Counted from the stretch's first letter, positions 46,480 through 59,334 are shown. The stretch: DNA of 64,000 nt from Tenodera sinensis (GCA_030765045.1 CM060962.1:266155330-266219329), one strand, 5' to 3'. Notes: a model not told the origin generated them from the letters alone. Translations and numbers: made by a program.

Positions 46480-47345
46480 TGGATTTAATTACCAACTGTG
46501 ATAGGCTGTAGGTATACAGTAAGTTAAAATGATACTCAAATACTCTTAAAATGTGTCGCTATGTGATGGCTTTGAAAATCGTTCTCTTCTTTGGATGACC
46601 GCAAAATAAAGAAGAAAGCAGAATCTGATGCGTTGCACTCACATGGCTTTTTCTAATCACTATTGCATAAACTTTCGTGCAAATCTTATTCTTCTTATTT
46701 CCTACAAGTTCATTGAATACACTTTTCATGACTAGAAAAAAATAAGAATAACGTCTTGCCGTTTGAGAGTATCGAAATATTCAAAGTAGTGGCATGACAT
46801 CTCCAAAACGTCATATAATATATATGCCATAAATTTCATAGTGCTCTTTAAGATCCAGATTTTTTGTGCAGTAAGGTTTCCTCTATTTCTAACGTTTACA
46901 TGTAACATGTAAAAGTCATCCACCATGAATCTCCAATTTAATGAAATGAAGATACACACCTTGTGTGATGAAAATAACTTAAACACAATTATGGTATTTT
47001 AACTAAAATCGTTGAAACTATTTTAATAACATTAAAATGCTCGAAAATGTTTCCATCTAAAAGATAGGTTGAAATGGGGGATTCTCTTCAAAACCTTCGT
47101 GTAGCATACTTGTAAGATGCTGAAGTTAAATACTAAATTTGGTACTCAATCGACTTCTCGAGTTTGAGTTATGTTAGAAACACACACACACACACACATG
47201 GGGACCTTTTTCTAATAACGTTTGTTTAGGTTTAGGCGCCCCCAAAACATGTATTTCCGGTGAAATGTTGGTATGAAACTTTTGGGTGGAATGCAATACT
47301 TCCTCTACTTCCTGTAGGTAGGTAGAAGAGAAAGTAAAAACGAAT
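46480..47345 (-). repeat. R900 repeat, copy 10 (near full length plus extra inner piece)
   Basis: 46625-47345 runs from the distal block 'cgttgcactcacatggcttt' to the terminal hairpin 'ctacttcctgtaggtaggta' (47306). 46480-46610 is an additional inner piece of the same orientation, so two copies adjoin here. A CA tract lies at 47181-47198. Confidence 0.78.
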
Positions 47346-48299
47346 AAAGAAGGTATATTCAAATAAACACTATAGGAAGTAAAGGTCTTTAGAAAGTAAT
47401 TAGCACAATGCTAATAATTTCTGTCTAGAAAATAAAAAAGGTTAGTACTTAGTTTTTTGTTTTGTTCTTAGTCTGGGCTCTGTAATGTTCATAACGATCT
47501 TCATGATTCATATTTCAAATCCTGTAATTACAATTTGGCGACGAAAGGAATGTCCCTTTCTCGTTCTAATTGAGAAAGTTTTGATCCTTGTTTCGAGTTG
47601 CAGTTGTTTGTCTTAATTACATGTTTCCAGATTTTCTTTGATTTAATTAATTCTTTCCTTTCCTTATGATGGATATTCTTTTGAGGCAATTAAGAGAACA
47701 GCTAATTTTCAATTAAAACAATAAATTTAAAACTCCTTCTTACTGCCTTAATGAAGAATACTGCCTACAAAACCGTGTATTCAAGTACCTTTTCTTTATT
47801 ATTCTGACAACTGATACAATAAATTAATTCTCAAGCACACAAGAAGTTAACAAAAATGTTGATTTAGCTAAAGGAAAGCATACGTAGAGGAAACTGGGGC
47901 AAAGTTTAGATCAGAAAATCTAGCATCTTATTTCCAAAATGTTCCAAATTCACATAGATAACTCCTATTGGAGGGTAAATAAAATATTAGTAATATTGAC
48001 GACGAGTCTTGTATATCGTTATGAAAGCTAGTATGATGGTAGGAGCTATTTCTTGCTGGTAATATTTTGTTTTAAAGTTTGCAGTATACGTGCGTGGCAA
48101 CAACGAAAATCAATAGTGCAAAATAACAATTGAAAGTCGTAGCTGAGCGAAATGAGTGCTACAAATCAACAGCGAACATTGTTATACTTTTTAGTCTTAA
48201 AGTTCAACCTGAATATGGTATGCTTTTCATGAAATTGCGACGAACAATTGAATAGCGAAAGCACTGAGAATTAAAACCAATAACAACTGATAGTTCACA
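47346..48299. other. Unassigned AT-rich stretch
   Basis: Nothing recognised. Confidence 0.3.
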
Positions 48300-48720
48300 A
48301 ATAGTCAATTCCACCCAAAAAAGATGTAAGTATATTGTGCGCTTTTAAAACATCTCTACTTGTTGTGAAAGTAAAATTTTGTGTATTTCTTATGGCTTGT
48401 GCTATATAAAATTATACAAAATTTCTTGAATGAAAAGAACTTCAAAAACTGTTCCCAAAAAAGAATTCAAGAGTAAGTACTTTTTTGTCATATAAATATC
48501 CTTCAGAGTCAGTGTTCTAACCGAAATCATTACAACTAGTTTTAAGAAAATATAAATTAAAAAAATCTTCCACGTAAAATGTAGTTTGGGATGAGGATTT
48601 TTTGCAAATCTTTGTGTCGAATCTCTGAAAGTTGTTGAGCCTAAATGCTGTTCACGGACACTTAAACATGTACACACAGCACGCACAACACACAGAAATT
48701 TTTAAGAATGTGTGTGATGT
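48300..48720 (-). repeat. R900 repeat, copy 11a
   Basis: The inner part runs through 'aaaatgtagtttgggatgag' to the CA-rich region at about 48670. It ends before the hairpin. Confidence 0.65.
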
Positions 48721-48725
48721 TTCCT

Positions 48726-49595
48726 TTCTTTTTACTTTCTCTACTGGTAAGTAGGGGAAGTATTGTATTCCACCCAAAAATTCCATGTCGAGATTTCACC
48801 AGAAATATATTGTTTTGAGGTCCCCTGAATTAAAAAAAAAAAAAAATTAGAAAAAGGTCCGTGTGTGTGTCTGTGTGTCAGTCTGTCAGTCTGTGGACAG
48901 CATAACTCAAAAACGAAAAGTCGGTTAAAATCCAAAGTTGGTATTTAAGTTTAATGTCTTTCAAGGATGCGACACGAAGATTTTGAAGAAAATAGCCCCA
49001 CGCTAAACTACCCTTTACATCGAAAATTCTGATTTTCTTGAAAATGGCTCTAACGGTTTTGATTAAAATGTCATATGTTTGAGATATTTTGATGACATGA
49101 AATGTATATCTTGAATTTTCTAGCTGTAGCCCCTGTACTCGTAGTTACTCTGGACGACTTTTGCGTAACTGGTAAACCGTTAGAGATAGAACAAATTATA
49201 CTGTACAAAAAATGTAGATCTTGCTAAAATACACAATTTGTGTCTCAATACATTTTCTTGTAGGGTGAAACATTTCGGAGATATTCCTTGTTATGTGTGT
49301 GAATTTCGGAAAACTTAGAACTTTCGTGAAATGGATCATCGCTGTTCATTTTTTATATGTTAAGTGTGCAAAGACAACAGAATCTCAAACATTTGACTAT
49401 CGCACAAAGCCTACTGTATTCTAACATTCCCTTTGCACCAACAAGGAAATAGCAATAAGATGATTTGTACAAATGTTTGTCTCAGCTAACAAGAAAGAAA
49501 ATATAGGAATAAGAGTTTGTAAGAATGGTTAGTACAAGAGTAGAGAAAGTCATGTGAGTGCAACACATCAGATTTTTTCTTCCCCCCCCTTTTTT
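48726..49595 (+). repeat. R900 repeat, copy 11b (best full-length copy)
   Basis: It is about 870 bp. The order is hairpin ('ctttctctactggtaagtag'), 'cacccaaaaattccatgtcg', poly-A, GT tract, 'gtctgtggacagcataactc', 'aaactaccctttacatcgaa', 'ggtaaaccgttagagataga', 'catttcggagatattccttg', and the distal block 'gtagagaaagtcatgtgagt' (49541). It is non-coding throughout. Confidence 0.82.
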
Positions 49596-49599
49596 TTTT

Positions 49600-49710
49600 C
49601 TTTCCAAAATATGTACTCCAGCGAGATCTCGATGTCAAACTTTCTGGCAGAGTACAGTACACTCTTCTACCTAACATGAATAGGTGGCAGAGAAGGTAAA
49701 AATTAATCAA
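49600..49710 (-). repeat. R900 repeat, copy 11c (terminal fragment)
   Basis: 'gcgagatctcgatgtcaaac' and 'gaataggtggcagagaaggt' are the hairpin-end words of the family in reverse, directly after the distal end of copy 11b. Confidence 0.6.
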
Positions 49711-50629
49711 GCTTCCCATAAAGTCGCTCCTCAGCTGTTACAAGGTACATGGACTGAATTTCATCATCATTATGAGTTGTGCAGTGTTTGCGTATGAAAC
49801 ATGTAGTGTTCTCAGAAATCCCCTATCTCTCAATGTTGTATACCTACACAAAGTTTCAACGTATGAAGTTCAGGAATACATGTTGTGCAATGTTCTTATT
49901 TTACCCATAGCTGTATATCACCCTGAATATTTCAAGTCACTTCACAAGTTATACTTGTAATTCTAATCTACAGGTTTTCTTTTACTAGGTTCAATGATTC
50001 AGTAAAGAACAAAAGGATCATATGAAGGAACTTTATCCTTTCATTGATCTTTGGATCTTGGGGACATAAGACCGTATCCATTTCCAAATTAAATTCGAAG
50101 AATCAAATAAACCCTTTGATTCACAGAAGGCTTTCAAATTTTGCCTCCCAAAGGTTAATTGAGCATTAAATCCAATAGATTTATTACCCCATTATTTATA
50201 GACAGTGTTTAGGGCAAGTGAGCCAAAAAACCAACTATGTCAATTTTGGGCATATATATTTATAACATAGATATATGTAATATATGTTTAATCACGTTTT
50301 CAGGCTACAAGGGAACCGATAGGCGCAGATAACAACCTGAGTCCCCTACAAAGGAAAGAAAAGTAGAGGAAGGCCGAGAGTCAGATGACTGGCTCCTTGA
50401 GACACCGGCTAGGAGCAGAAGAGAGTGGAAGAAGTGACAAAAGAGTTGAATATTATAATCTAAATACCTAATCTTAATTATGTGAAGTGCACAAACTCTG
50501 CCCACGTGGACTAGCTCACCACGTGAGCCAAATAAAGACCTGAGCTTCCCTCTGAAGGAGGCTTTGGCCCTTCAAGGGACACATTAGGTTATTTCATATT
50601 TACGATGCTAAAATTTCGTAAACAAATAA
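49711..50629. other. Unassigned stretch
   Basis: The block 50280-50590 is richer in GC and ends in 'gaaggaggctttggcccttc', which looks like the 3' UTR of a LINE, but there is no coding match to support this. Confidence 0.3.
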
Positions 50630-51536
50630 TGAAGAATGAGAATATTGGAATTATTTTATTGAAAATCTTCAGGTCTTTGGAAAGTACTGTACCTAAATAC
50701 CAAGGTTGCTGTTTCACTAATAGTTTTGGGATTATGCTGTTCATAGATACACACACATACTAAATATATGGTGCTACATTCTTGAACAACCTATCCTTAC
50801 AAAAGCGTAGTCTTCTATCTACTCCACCTTAATCCATATAAACACTTGTATAAATTGTTTTATTACACTGTAGGTATAACGGAAACACTAGCAGGCTTAA
50901 ACGATACTCAGATCTTTTGAAAATCCGTTCTCTTGGCACGACTAGGAGAAAAAATAACGATTTTCCAATAGTTGTGAAAACTTAAGCCAATAATATGGAA
51001 TATCTCGGAAATGGTTAACTACACAACACCTGTTATTGGACAAATTATTTGTGATTTAACGAGAATTGCATATGTTTATGCATTATTTCTTATGGTTATG
51101 CAAAAGTCATTCAGAATAACGAGGACTTCAGAGGCTATTCCCAGAAAATTCAAGATATACGTTTTATTTTGTCATAAAAATATATTAAAGATATGACATT
51201 TTAATAAAAATCGTTAGCGTTTTTTGAGAAAATAAAAATTTTTGAAAATTTTTCCTTGCAAAGAGTAGCTTGGATTTGGAATTTTCTTGAAAATATTGGT
51301 GTTGCGTTCGTGGAAAATGCAGAAATTAAATACAAAGTTTGCATTTCTTCTTGTTTATAGTTCTGTTGTTCACAAACGCAAGCGAATCTTTCACCAACAT
51401 GTTTTTTTTTTCCTATTTATTGTGTTTTGCTGTTGTTTTTTGTAATTCAGAGCCTCAAAATGTATTTTCGGTGAAATCACTGAATCGAGTTTTTGGGTGG
51501 AATGCATTTCTTCCTCTACTTAATTTAGGTAAGTGG
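50630..51536 (-). repeat. R900 repeat, copy 12a
   Basis: The inner start 'accttaatccatataaacac' leads to the terminal 'cttcctctacttaatttagg' (51510). A truncated piece of the same orientation precedes it (50630-50790). Confidence 0.75.
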
Positions 51537-52269
51537 TGCTGCGCTCACATTACTTTCTCTCCTCTTGTACAAACTGTTTTTACAAACTCTTATTCTCGTA
51601 TTTTCTTCATGTTAATCGATATAAACATTTGTACAAATTATTCTATTATTAATTTTGCTGTGGGCGCAAGGGTAATACAGTAGGTTTTGAGCGACAGTCA
51701 ACTCTTTTAGAGCTGGTTGCCATATGAAGCTTTTGAAATTCCGTTGTCTTTGCACGGATAAGATATAAAAACGTAAATAACGACCTTTCAATTAAGAAAA
51801 GTTTAGATATAGCAAATTCATACAAATAACAAGAAATAGCTCCGAAAAAAAAAAAAAAAAAAAAAAAAAAAACCACATTCAGACATAAATTGTGTGCTTC
51901 AACGACGAGATCTACATTTTTAGAAAGTATTGGAAAGCACGAATGCTAATGGCTTCATTGCCAGATGCAAGGCACTAGAAAACAACATTTTTTGTAGAGT
52001 GGGATTTGGTCTATCTCTTACAGTTTACGAGTTATGCAAAATTCATCAAGAGAAGACATGGGTTATAGTCAGAAAATTCAAAATATACATTTCATTTGCC
52101 ATAAAAATATCTTAAACATACGGTCTTTTAATCAAAATAGTTAGAAAAAAACCAAATTTTCGAAAAATTTGAAATCTAAACGTTAGTTTAGGGAGGAGGA
52201 ATTTTCTTTACAATCGTCGTGTCATATTCTTGAAAGATATTTAACTTAAATACTAACTTTGGCTTTTAA

Positions 52270-52322
<53 letters not shown>

Positions 52323-52440
52323 GATCTTCTAAAATGCTTGTTTTGGATTCAGGGGGCCTCAAAACATATTTCCGGTAAAATCGCGACATCGAATTTTTGT
52401 GTGGAATGCAATACCTTCTCTACCAAGATATCTGGTAAAG
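51537..52440 (-). repeat. R900 repeat, copy 12b (direct tandem with 12a)
   Basis: It begins with the distal block 'ctgcgctcacattactttct' immediately after the hairpin end of 12a, so two units lie head to tail without spacer. It contains a poly-A run (51845-51870), a CA tract (52271-52320) and 'cgaatttttgtgtggaatgc'. About 60 bp of unrelated sequence near 51930 seems inserted. Confidence 0.78.
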
Positions 52441-53744
52441 AACATTGATGCACTGAGGGCACGGAGGAAATCGTTTAAAGTTGAAACACTTTTAGTGTAT
52501 TCCATTTGTTTCAAACGTTTCAGTGCAAGTAAAAATATACTTTAAAGGTATGTAAAATCAGGGTTCAGACTTTAGAATGCCTTAAAAGTAGAGTAACTGC
52601 AGAAGCGTCTACTGAAAGATGCAGAAGCTCAGAAATTCTTCAGTATCCATTAACAACTCTTTTCTCAAACGATCAATGTTCTTCAGTATCTGGAGAGATA
52701 CTTAAAGTTGAATACTGTTCACTAGGAGTTATTCAGCCAAACATGTTATAAGACGTGACCAATCCGGGCAAGATTAATCACACCACATCCGAGAGTTGCT
52801 CATCGTTAGCCTTTAAAAGCTTTTCTTGATCAAAACATCCTCTTGGGTGTATCCGTTTGTCTAATGTTATTAGAAGTAAAGATGGACGATGCTATAGAAA
52901 CCATCATGATCAACAATAACAAAACAGATAGGGAAAAGATGATGCCCCTCGAGGAATCTTTGCATGAAGAGTATACCGTATTAGGTTTCGAAATCATTAA
53001 TCTCCTTTTGGCTTGAGAAGAAGTGGCGGAAAGCGATTTCCTCTTCTTTACAACGTACTCGAGGATCTGTACCATCCAGTCCGCTATCCATCAAACGCCA
53101 TGTCGCACCGGGTATTTCTTGCAGCGCATGCGCACGTCTGCTTTCAATCTTTCCCTCTCGTAGTGATGGATGGGGCAGCAAGCACACCATCTAGACATTA
53201 CATGCGTTCTCGGGCACAGCGCGCTGTAGAAAATTGTGTAATGTCTAGCCAGCGCGTCAATATCCGTGGGAAAAATGACGCAATTTTATCAAGTTTATAG
53301 AGAAAGTATGAGAAATGTTTGAAGAAAATGAGCTTCTCAGCAAGAAATGCTGGTAAGCTAAAACCACTAGTCCGATTCTTCTTTCTCCAGATACTTTAAT
53401 GAAAGTGTTGCCTCTACTGGTGATAACATTAGTAGCATTTACATTCAGATTTTAGAAAAACCAATTATTTATTTTCTTTGCCACTTATCTGTTCCATATC
53501 GTCCATGGTATCGCCAAAAATACAAAGTTCAAGGCAAAAAAATGGACACAAAAAGCACGTGTCGAAAAACTACGAGCCAGTGTGTGTTTTTTGTTGTGAA
53601 TTACAAGGCTGAAAAATTAAATTTTGAGTTTGAGTTTGATTTCACTTACTTGTTTAGCTTTTGAAAACAATAAATTGGACACGATACAACTAAATGCCGG
53701 TTAAGTGTAAGAACTATTTCAACAAGAATCTGAAGAGTTAGATT
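52441..53744. other. Unassigned stretch
   Basis: Several overlapping minus-strand frames at 52830-53190 have a coding-like look but no motif I can name, and they are not continuous. Possibly part of an unknown DNA transposon. Confidence 0.3.
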
Positions 53745-53850
53745 CACATCAGTTTCTCTGCTCACTCTTCTACAAACTACTCTTACAAAAGATTATTATT
53801 CTACCTGCTTCTTGTTACTCCAGATAAACTTCATATTTACACATTTCGTT
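53745..53850 (-). repeat. R900 repeat, distal-end fragment
   Basis: 'tctctgctcactcttctaca' and 'ctacctgcttcttgttactc' match the distal end. Confidence 0.55.
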
Positions 53851-56107
53851 AGTGATCACTCTTTTTTTTCTCACCTCGTCACAGAACTACTACGTAATTT
53901 CAAACAACGTACGAGATAACGACCCGCTTTTTAAACATTTAAATATCGCTTCACCTTCCTGTATCCCCTGTAGCTTCAACGAAATTAATGTGGTAAGAAA
54001 TAAAGTTTTGGTAACGAGGGTTCTTAGTAGAGATATAAATAAATATGTGTTGCTTTCATACAACATTTGCTGCTCAATATTCTACAACTATTCTTGGTAA
54101 ATCTTGTTATTCTCGCTGCTGAGAGAAAGACCTGTTTCTAAAAAATGTCTTTCTAGAATTCAGGGTGACTCAAAATGTGTAGTTCCTTAAAATCTCTGTG
54201 CAGTCTCCCTCTTATTAAAGTACTCCAGGTTATTTGTTATGCATATATTTAAGATTACTAACAGAGACAACGGTAATATTTACAATATGAAGCACTTCAT
54301 TAAAATACACTCAGCTTACTAAATACGTAGTCGTATATGCAAAACCTAATATAGTGCAGAAGCGAATTAATCATAATGTAAGAGTATTGTGATTATTTAA
54401 GGCCTTCGTAGTTTACTCTTCTTTCGCTACCTTTATCCCTTTCCAGTGACTCGAGAGTATCCATGCTACTAGATGTCGGTAGTAATAACCAAAGACACGT
54501 CGGCATGAAAGGGAAGCATTGGTTGTTTCTGGTGGCTCACTAAATCGTTACTCATTAAGCTAAAACCGTTGTTTGTTTCACAGCATGTCGTATATATCAG
54601 AAGCTACACGTGGCCAGATTCTTGGTCTATGCTAAGCAGGTAACACAGTTCGACAAATTTCAGAAACTGTTCAAATTCACAGAAATGTAATCAAATTTGA
54701 TGACACCCAAGAAAGGCGGTTTATTGCAGGAAAACCTTTTATTCGAAAGCAGAAACAAGTGCTTTAATGCAAAGTTTAATTCCAATATATAGGGAGAATT
54801 TATAGATGGGTTAAACGTTTTTATTTTTTCAATACATTATTGTATTATGTTTACTGCAAAGGTTTACACGTTTTTGTAATTCTAAAGACAAAGTTAAAAC
54901 TTTTCTAACGCTTCTTGTTTCAAGCAATATTCAAAAAGGCATTAAGAATTTGGAGATACATCCAAGAAAATTAAAACGTAGCTTTTCTACGAGGCCAGGT
55001 GTATCCACCCTCCACCCCAAGTTTTCATTACAGCGCCCCACCTATAGCTCCGTATTTCAACTGTCACCAGTAGCTCATTGGTCAGTACTTACGTCTCACC
55101 CTTTGCGATACCCCGTAAGACGATAAGAAACTGAGAGATGCTAGCGAGTAGTGCAGTTTACTAAATTCATTTTGTGTACATATTATGTGCGTTATGTGCT
55201 TATTTCAATCTCTCCACCTTTTTCACTTACTGACGCTAAGTTGTCGAACCGCTGATGGGATGAGGGTTGTAGATCTTTGAATTATCCCGCGTTGGTTGTA
55301 TCCATTGGATGCTGTAAGATGTTACTGGATACCAGCACCACATTAATAAAGACGCCACTTATAAAGAAAATGCTGTCCCGGTCCTTGTGTCATTACCTCG
55401 ACTTAGCTCTGCATAAGCATGGATTCTAAAGTTCTCAGGGTATTGGTGAGTATTAAAGGAAAAGTTCAAACTTCGCTTTTGTGTGTCCACCAAATTCTTC
55501 ACTCATCATATTGAGAGGAGCTTAGCACAGCTAACTGCCAAAAACTGTTTCACATCTTAAAAATCCCTTACATCGTCCACTCACTCCATGTTCTAGCTGG
55601 CAACTGTCTACTACTGGCGCTATAACTCGCGCGTCCCCCTGGATTCGAATTTTGCACGTTGATCACTTGAAGCCTGCCTGACAACCTCGCGGTAAACACG
55701 TGATCATTGCTCGCGTAAACTCAATTTCTGTCTCATAACACAATACTAAAAAAGAAAATTTAACCTACTGGATGGCCGGTGAACTTTGTAGCACGTAAAA
55801 TTGATTTGACTCTAACTCTTCATAAGTGATTATCACTCCTAATCAATCTCCCCACTCCTATTCATTGAGATCGATACGTGAAGTAGCGAGCCGCGCAATT
55901 ACTGACTTCGAATGACCTATGTCAATTTGTCATAATAATGAGGATACTACTTCTAATAATAACAATGATAACAAGAATAATAATGGCGGAAAGCACAATG
56001 ATAATAAATATTCTAATAAAAGTTAATAATAAATAATAAAAAGTAATAAATTGCAATATAGTAATAACAATAACTAATAGTAATAATATAATAATGATGA
56101 CAATAAT
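53851..56107. other. Unassigned stretch
   Basis: A short R900 hairpin-side fragment lies at 54115-54210. A GC-richer block occurs at 55000-55700 without recognisable coding content. Confidence 0.3.
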
Positions 56108-56306
<199 letters not shown>

Positions 56307-56314
56307 TACAACAA

Positions 56315-56325
56315 TAACATTAATT
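56315..56325. repeat. Target-site duplication of SINE-E (left)
   Basis: taacattaatt, repeated exactly at 56679-56689. Confidence 0.9.
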
Positions 56326-56678
56326 GGAGACCGGCTCCGTAGCGCAGTTGGTAGCACGCTTGCCTCCGGCGCGGAGGACCCGGGTTCGATCCCCGGTACC
56401 AGCATGGGGATTTTTCCCCGCTGGGAGGTCTGGCACGGGGTGCAGTCAGCCTCGTTAGGTCCCGGGGGGCAATTGAAGAGCTACTTGGTGGAGAAGGAGC
56501 GGCCCCAGGACGAAAAGACCGCATAACTGCCTGGGAGGGCTCGGAATGCTGACCACGTACCACCCTCCAGTACTGTACCCCACCAATGACGCCTGTAATG
56601 GGCAGAAGTTGGGGACGCAGCGGCTGGGCGGTAAGCCTTGGCCCTTCATCGACTGAAGTGCTGGGGTTTTAATTTTTG
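56326..56678 (+). mobile_element. SINE-E, full length (tRNA-derived)
   Basis: This 353 bp SINE has a perfect A box (tagcgcagttgg, 56340-56351) and B box (ggttcgatccc, 56383-56393), and is flanked by a perfect 11 bp duplication. The tRNA-like part has a good T arm, but its acceptor halves (ggctccg and taccagc) do not pair, so it is not a functional tRNA gene. The GC-rich body is unrelated to the other SINE families here. The tail is a short T/A-rich run. Confidence 0.9.
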
Positions 56679-56689
56679 TAACATTAATT
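56679..56689. repeat. Target-site duplication of SINE-E (right)
   Basis: Second copy of taacattaatt. Confidence 0.9.
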
Positions 56690-57607
56690 AGAAACGGACA
56701 AATAACAATGAAACTTCACGTGTCCTCATGTTTGGATGTATTTCGTTACGGCACTTTATAATCTGTAATCCGTAACGTTAGGTACGGGAGTAAGTTTATT
56801 CCCTGGAAAGTAAAGTCTCTGTAAGTAAAGTGCAAAATATTATAAGAAACATATACTCTATTATCACGGACTACACACAATAGTTCAACCGGAGAACCAC
56901 CTCTCATCTTTGGTCTTCGCTAAGAGGTAGAAGACAGCTGGCGCACTATGAATGGATTTATCCCGGTGCGTTCTGCAACTCTTTTAATGCACGAAGGGTT
57001 GTCTACTTACCCCGATTCCTAATGAGCTGGTACATATACGAAGTGGAAGAAAAGTCATATTAATTTAAACTAGTGATAGACCCCGCTATTTGGAACACAT
57101 TTTGTATATTACGTTTTTGTCTCTGACCATTTCCTACGCAGATGTTTTAGTCCATGTCGTTTCCGTGGCCTGTTTACAATGGTGTCACGGAATGCGCGTC
57201 TGTTATCATTTCTCATATTGAGACAAAACTATTCAATATGAGCGGATGGCCGAGTGGTTAGACTTAGACAAATATACGCTTCTAGAGTTTGGTTTTTTTA
57301 TTTTTTTATTTTTTTTTTATTTATTTATTATGGTGTGTGTCTTAGGGTGTGTGTATAGTCCATCAAACATGTTTGAAAGCTGTCCTACATAGTATTACGA
57401 ACTTCCTTTCGTTAGTTTGAGAAGTCACATTTAATTGGTCTCCCAAGGATTTGAATGTGTCAAGGAGAAAATTTACACATACAATAATCGTTATTTAAAA
57501 TGTAGCATTTAAATTAAGATATCTTTCATAGTTTAATCATTTTCAGCTGGTTTTCGAAATTTTTCCACGTAAAGAAACATTTTTCTAGCGCCAGTGCTCA
57601 TCTTCTA
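56690..57607. other. Unassigned stretch with a truncated tRNA-like head
   Basis: A perfect Ser/Leu-type A box (tggccgagtgg, 57247-57257) occurs in a tRNA-like context, but no B box follows and a T-rich run begins at about 57293. It is probably a SINE broken after its first 50 bp. 57071-57151 repeats 2609-2690. Confidence 0.4.
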
Positions 57608-57618
57608 CTATTCTGTTT
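57608..57618. repeat. Target-site duplication of SINE-B (left)
   Basis: ctattctgttt here against ctattctattt at 58149-58159, 10 of 11 identical. Confidence 0.85.
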
Positions 57619-58148
57619 ACCCAGCGGGATGGTTCAGGTGGTAACGTTTGTGGCCCGCGTTCGGGAGGTCATGGGTTCGATTCCCGTGGCCACGCACATG
57701 GGTTTTTCCATGGTTTCCCCACGTCACCTAGGACTAGGCGAATACTTTCTTCTCCACGGCTTCCTTTCCCTTCCTTTCTCATTTCATGTCAGTGTCATCT
57801 TTCAGGTTCGGTTGGTAATGCGGTTGGTTCCGGCGTTAGCGGGCAGATGGCATAGTTGCTTGCTCATTGGAAACTCTCTCCCTGCTCCTCCTAGGAAATC
57901 GGTGCCCGAGCCGCTAGGGTCGCTTTGTCACCATCTCCCTGGGTGTGCGCCGGGTGTCACAATCTGGTACTGTTAGGGACTTCTATGAGTCTCTGGGCTT
58001 CGCTGGCTCCGCTCTTCGACGTACCTTCTGGTCTCACTTCGCTTCATCCCTTCCCCCTGGGGAAGGGAGGCTAGCCCGCAATAGGTCCACATCGGGATCG
58101 CAGTGGGCAATGTGTCCCCCCTCCGTTACACACACATATACACACACG
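57619..58148 (+). mobile_element. SINE-B, full length reference copy
   Basis: This 530 bp SINE has the A box tggttcaggtgg (about 57629-57640) and a perfect B box (ggttcgattcc, 57674-57684). It continues with 'atgggtttttccatggtttc', a CT-rich block, 'gtcatctttcaggttcggtt', 'agatggcatagttgcttgct', 'actgttagggacttctatga' and a 3' end of CA/TA dinucleotides. It is unusually long for a single-tRNA-head SINE. At least seven other copies or pieces lie in this window (11165, 12860, 13400, 14421, 33195, 33735, 35975). Confidence 0.9.
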
Positions 58149-58159
58149 CTATTCTATTT
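58149..58159. repeat. Target-site duplication of SINE-B (right)
   Basis: ctattctattt, partner of 57608-57618. Confidence 0.85.
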
Positions 58160-58389
58160 TTTCTTTCCTCTAAGGAAGCATATTCTTTTTGTCTATGCCT
58201 AATTACTTTCCTCTTTTGAGAAGCATTTGTTAGAAATAAAGGTATCCTCTACGTTTTATTTTCGCTATTACACACTCACAGTAAATTGAGGATGTGTTGT
58301 GTTCCACCCAAAAATTAGATACGATATTTCACCAGAAAACGTGCCTTGAGGCAGCTTGTATTAAATTTTTAGAAAAAAAAAAAAATGTC

Positions 58390-58458
<69 letters not shown>

Positions 58459-58961
58459 GTCTATCTGTGAAGAAAATTGCTTAAAAACAAAAGTCAATTA
58501 AATACTAAACTTGATATTTCAGTTCAGCGCCTTCTAAGGATGGAACACAGTTCTTTTTAAAAATCCACTCAAACTGTCCTTTATATGGTACATCTAACGA
58601 TTTTGATTAATCTGCCATCTGTTTAAGACATTTTCATGACAAGTGTCTTGTATATTTTGAACTATCTGGGGGTAGCATCTGAAGTCCTCTTCATTTTGAA
58701 CGGCCTTTGTGTAACTGGTGAGCCCTGAGAGATAGACAATATCTAATTACACAAAAATAATGAAAATCTCGTTAAAACGTCATATCAGATACATTTGTTT
58801 GTGGAGTAACCGTTTCCAAGGTATTCCTAATACTAACACTAATATTCTCAAATGCAAGTCGTATTCGTTTTGGGAATGAATTCTCTTCCCTGGCCATGCA
58901 AAGAGGACTGAATTTCAAAACCACTACATAGCAACCGGCTGTTAAAATGCTTGACTATCGC

Positions 58962-58965
58962 TTAC
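58962..58965. repeat. piggyBac-type target site (left, mutated)
   Basis: ttac, corresponding to ttaa at 59335-59338. Confidence 0.6.
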
Positions 58966-59334
58966 GCTAGCATTGCCAAGGAGGGTACTTTATATCCACT
59001 TTTTTGTAATGTTTTCAAATTGTCTTTTAATTTTTTGATTTGTCAATCACTGTTTCTACTACTGAATTACTTAATTCTTTCAAAGTTTTCATTGTGTTTT
59101 TGAAAAACAATGAAATGTCAAGTTAGTCATTAAGTACAGTCCCGTAAGTATAATGTGATTCATGTGAAAACAGTAATAGTTAAAGAGTGTTAAATATTAC
59201 CTTCATAAACTTGAGAAGATGCAATACCCATTTTTAAAATAAATTTGTTTTAAAAATTGCTCTGACCAGCGGTGTTCAGTAAGTACACCCCCTTGGTAAT
59301 CTATGTTCTGGAATAATCTATGGCATTGCTAGGG
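58966..59334. mobile_element. piggyBac-type MITE, 369 bp, inside R900
   Basis: The inverted ends are gctagcattgcca on the left and, as complement of the right end, ccctagcaatgcca. The right end abuts TTAA and the left end abuts TTAC at the same point of the R900 consensus. A second inverted pair lies slightly inside (ccaaggagggtactt near 58976, and agtacacccccttgg ending near 59295). TTAA with CCC-starting ends is the piggyBac signature. There is no coding sequence, so it is non-autonomous. Confidence 0.78.

Noticed and set aside
52830..53190. Overlapping minus-strand frames with a hydrophobic segment
   Set aside because: Could be an unknown element, but frames are discontinuous and no family motif was found.
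56326..56400. Possible functional tRNA gene
   Set aside because: Acceptor strands ggctccg and taccagc do not pair; it is the SINE-E head.
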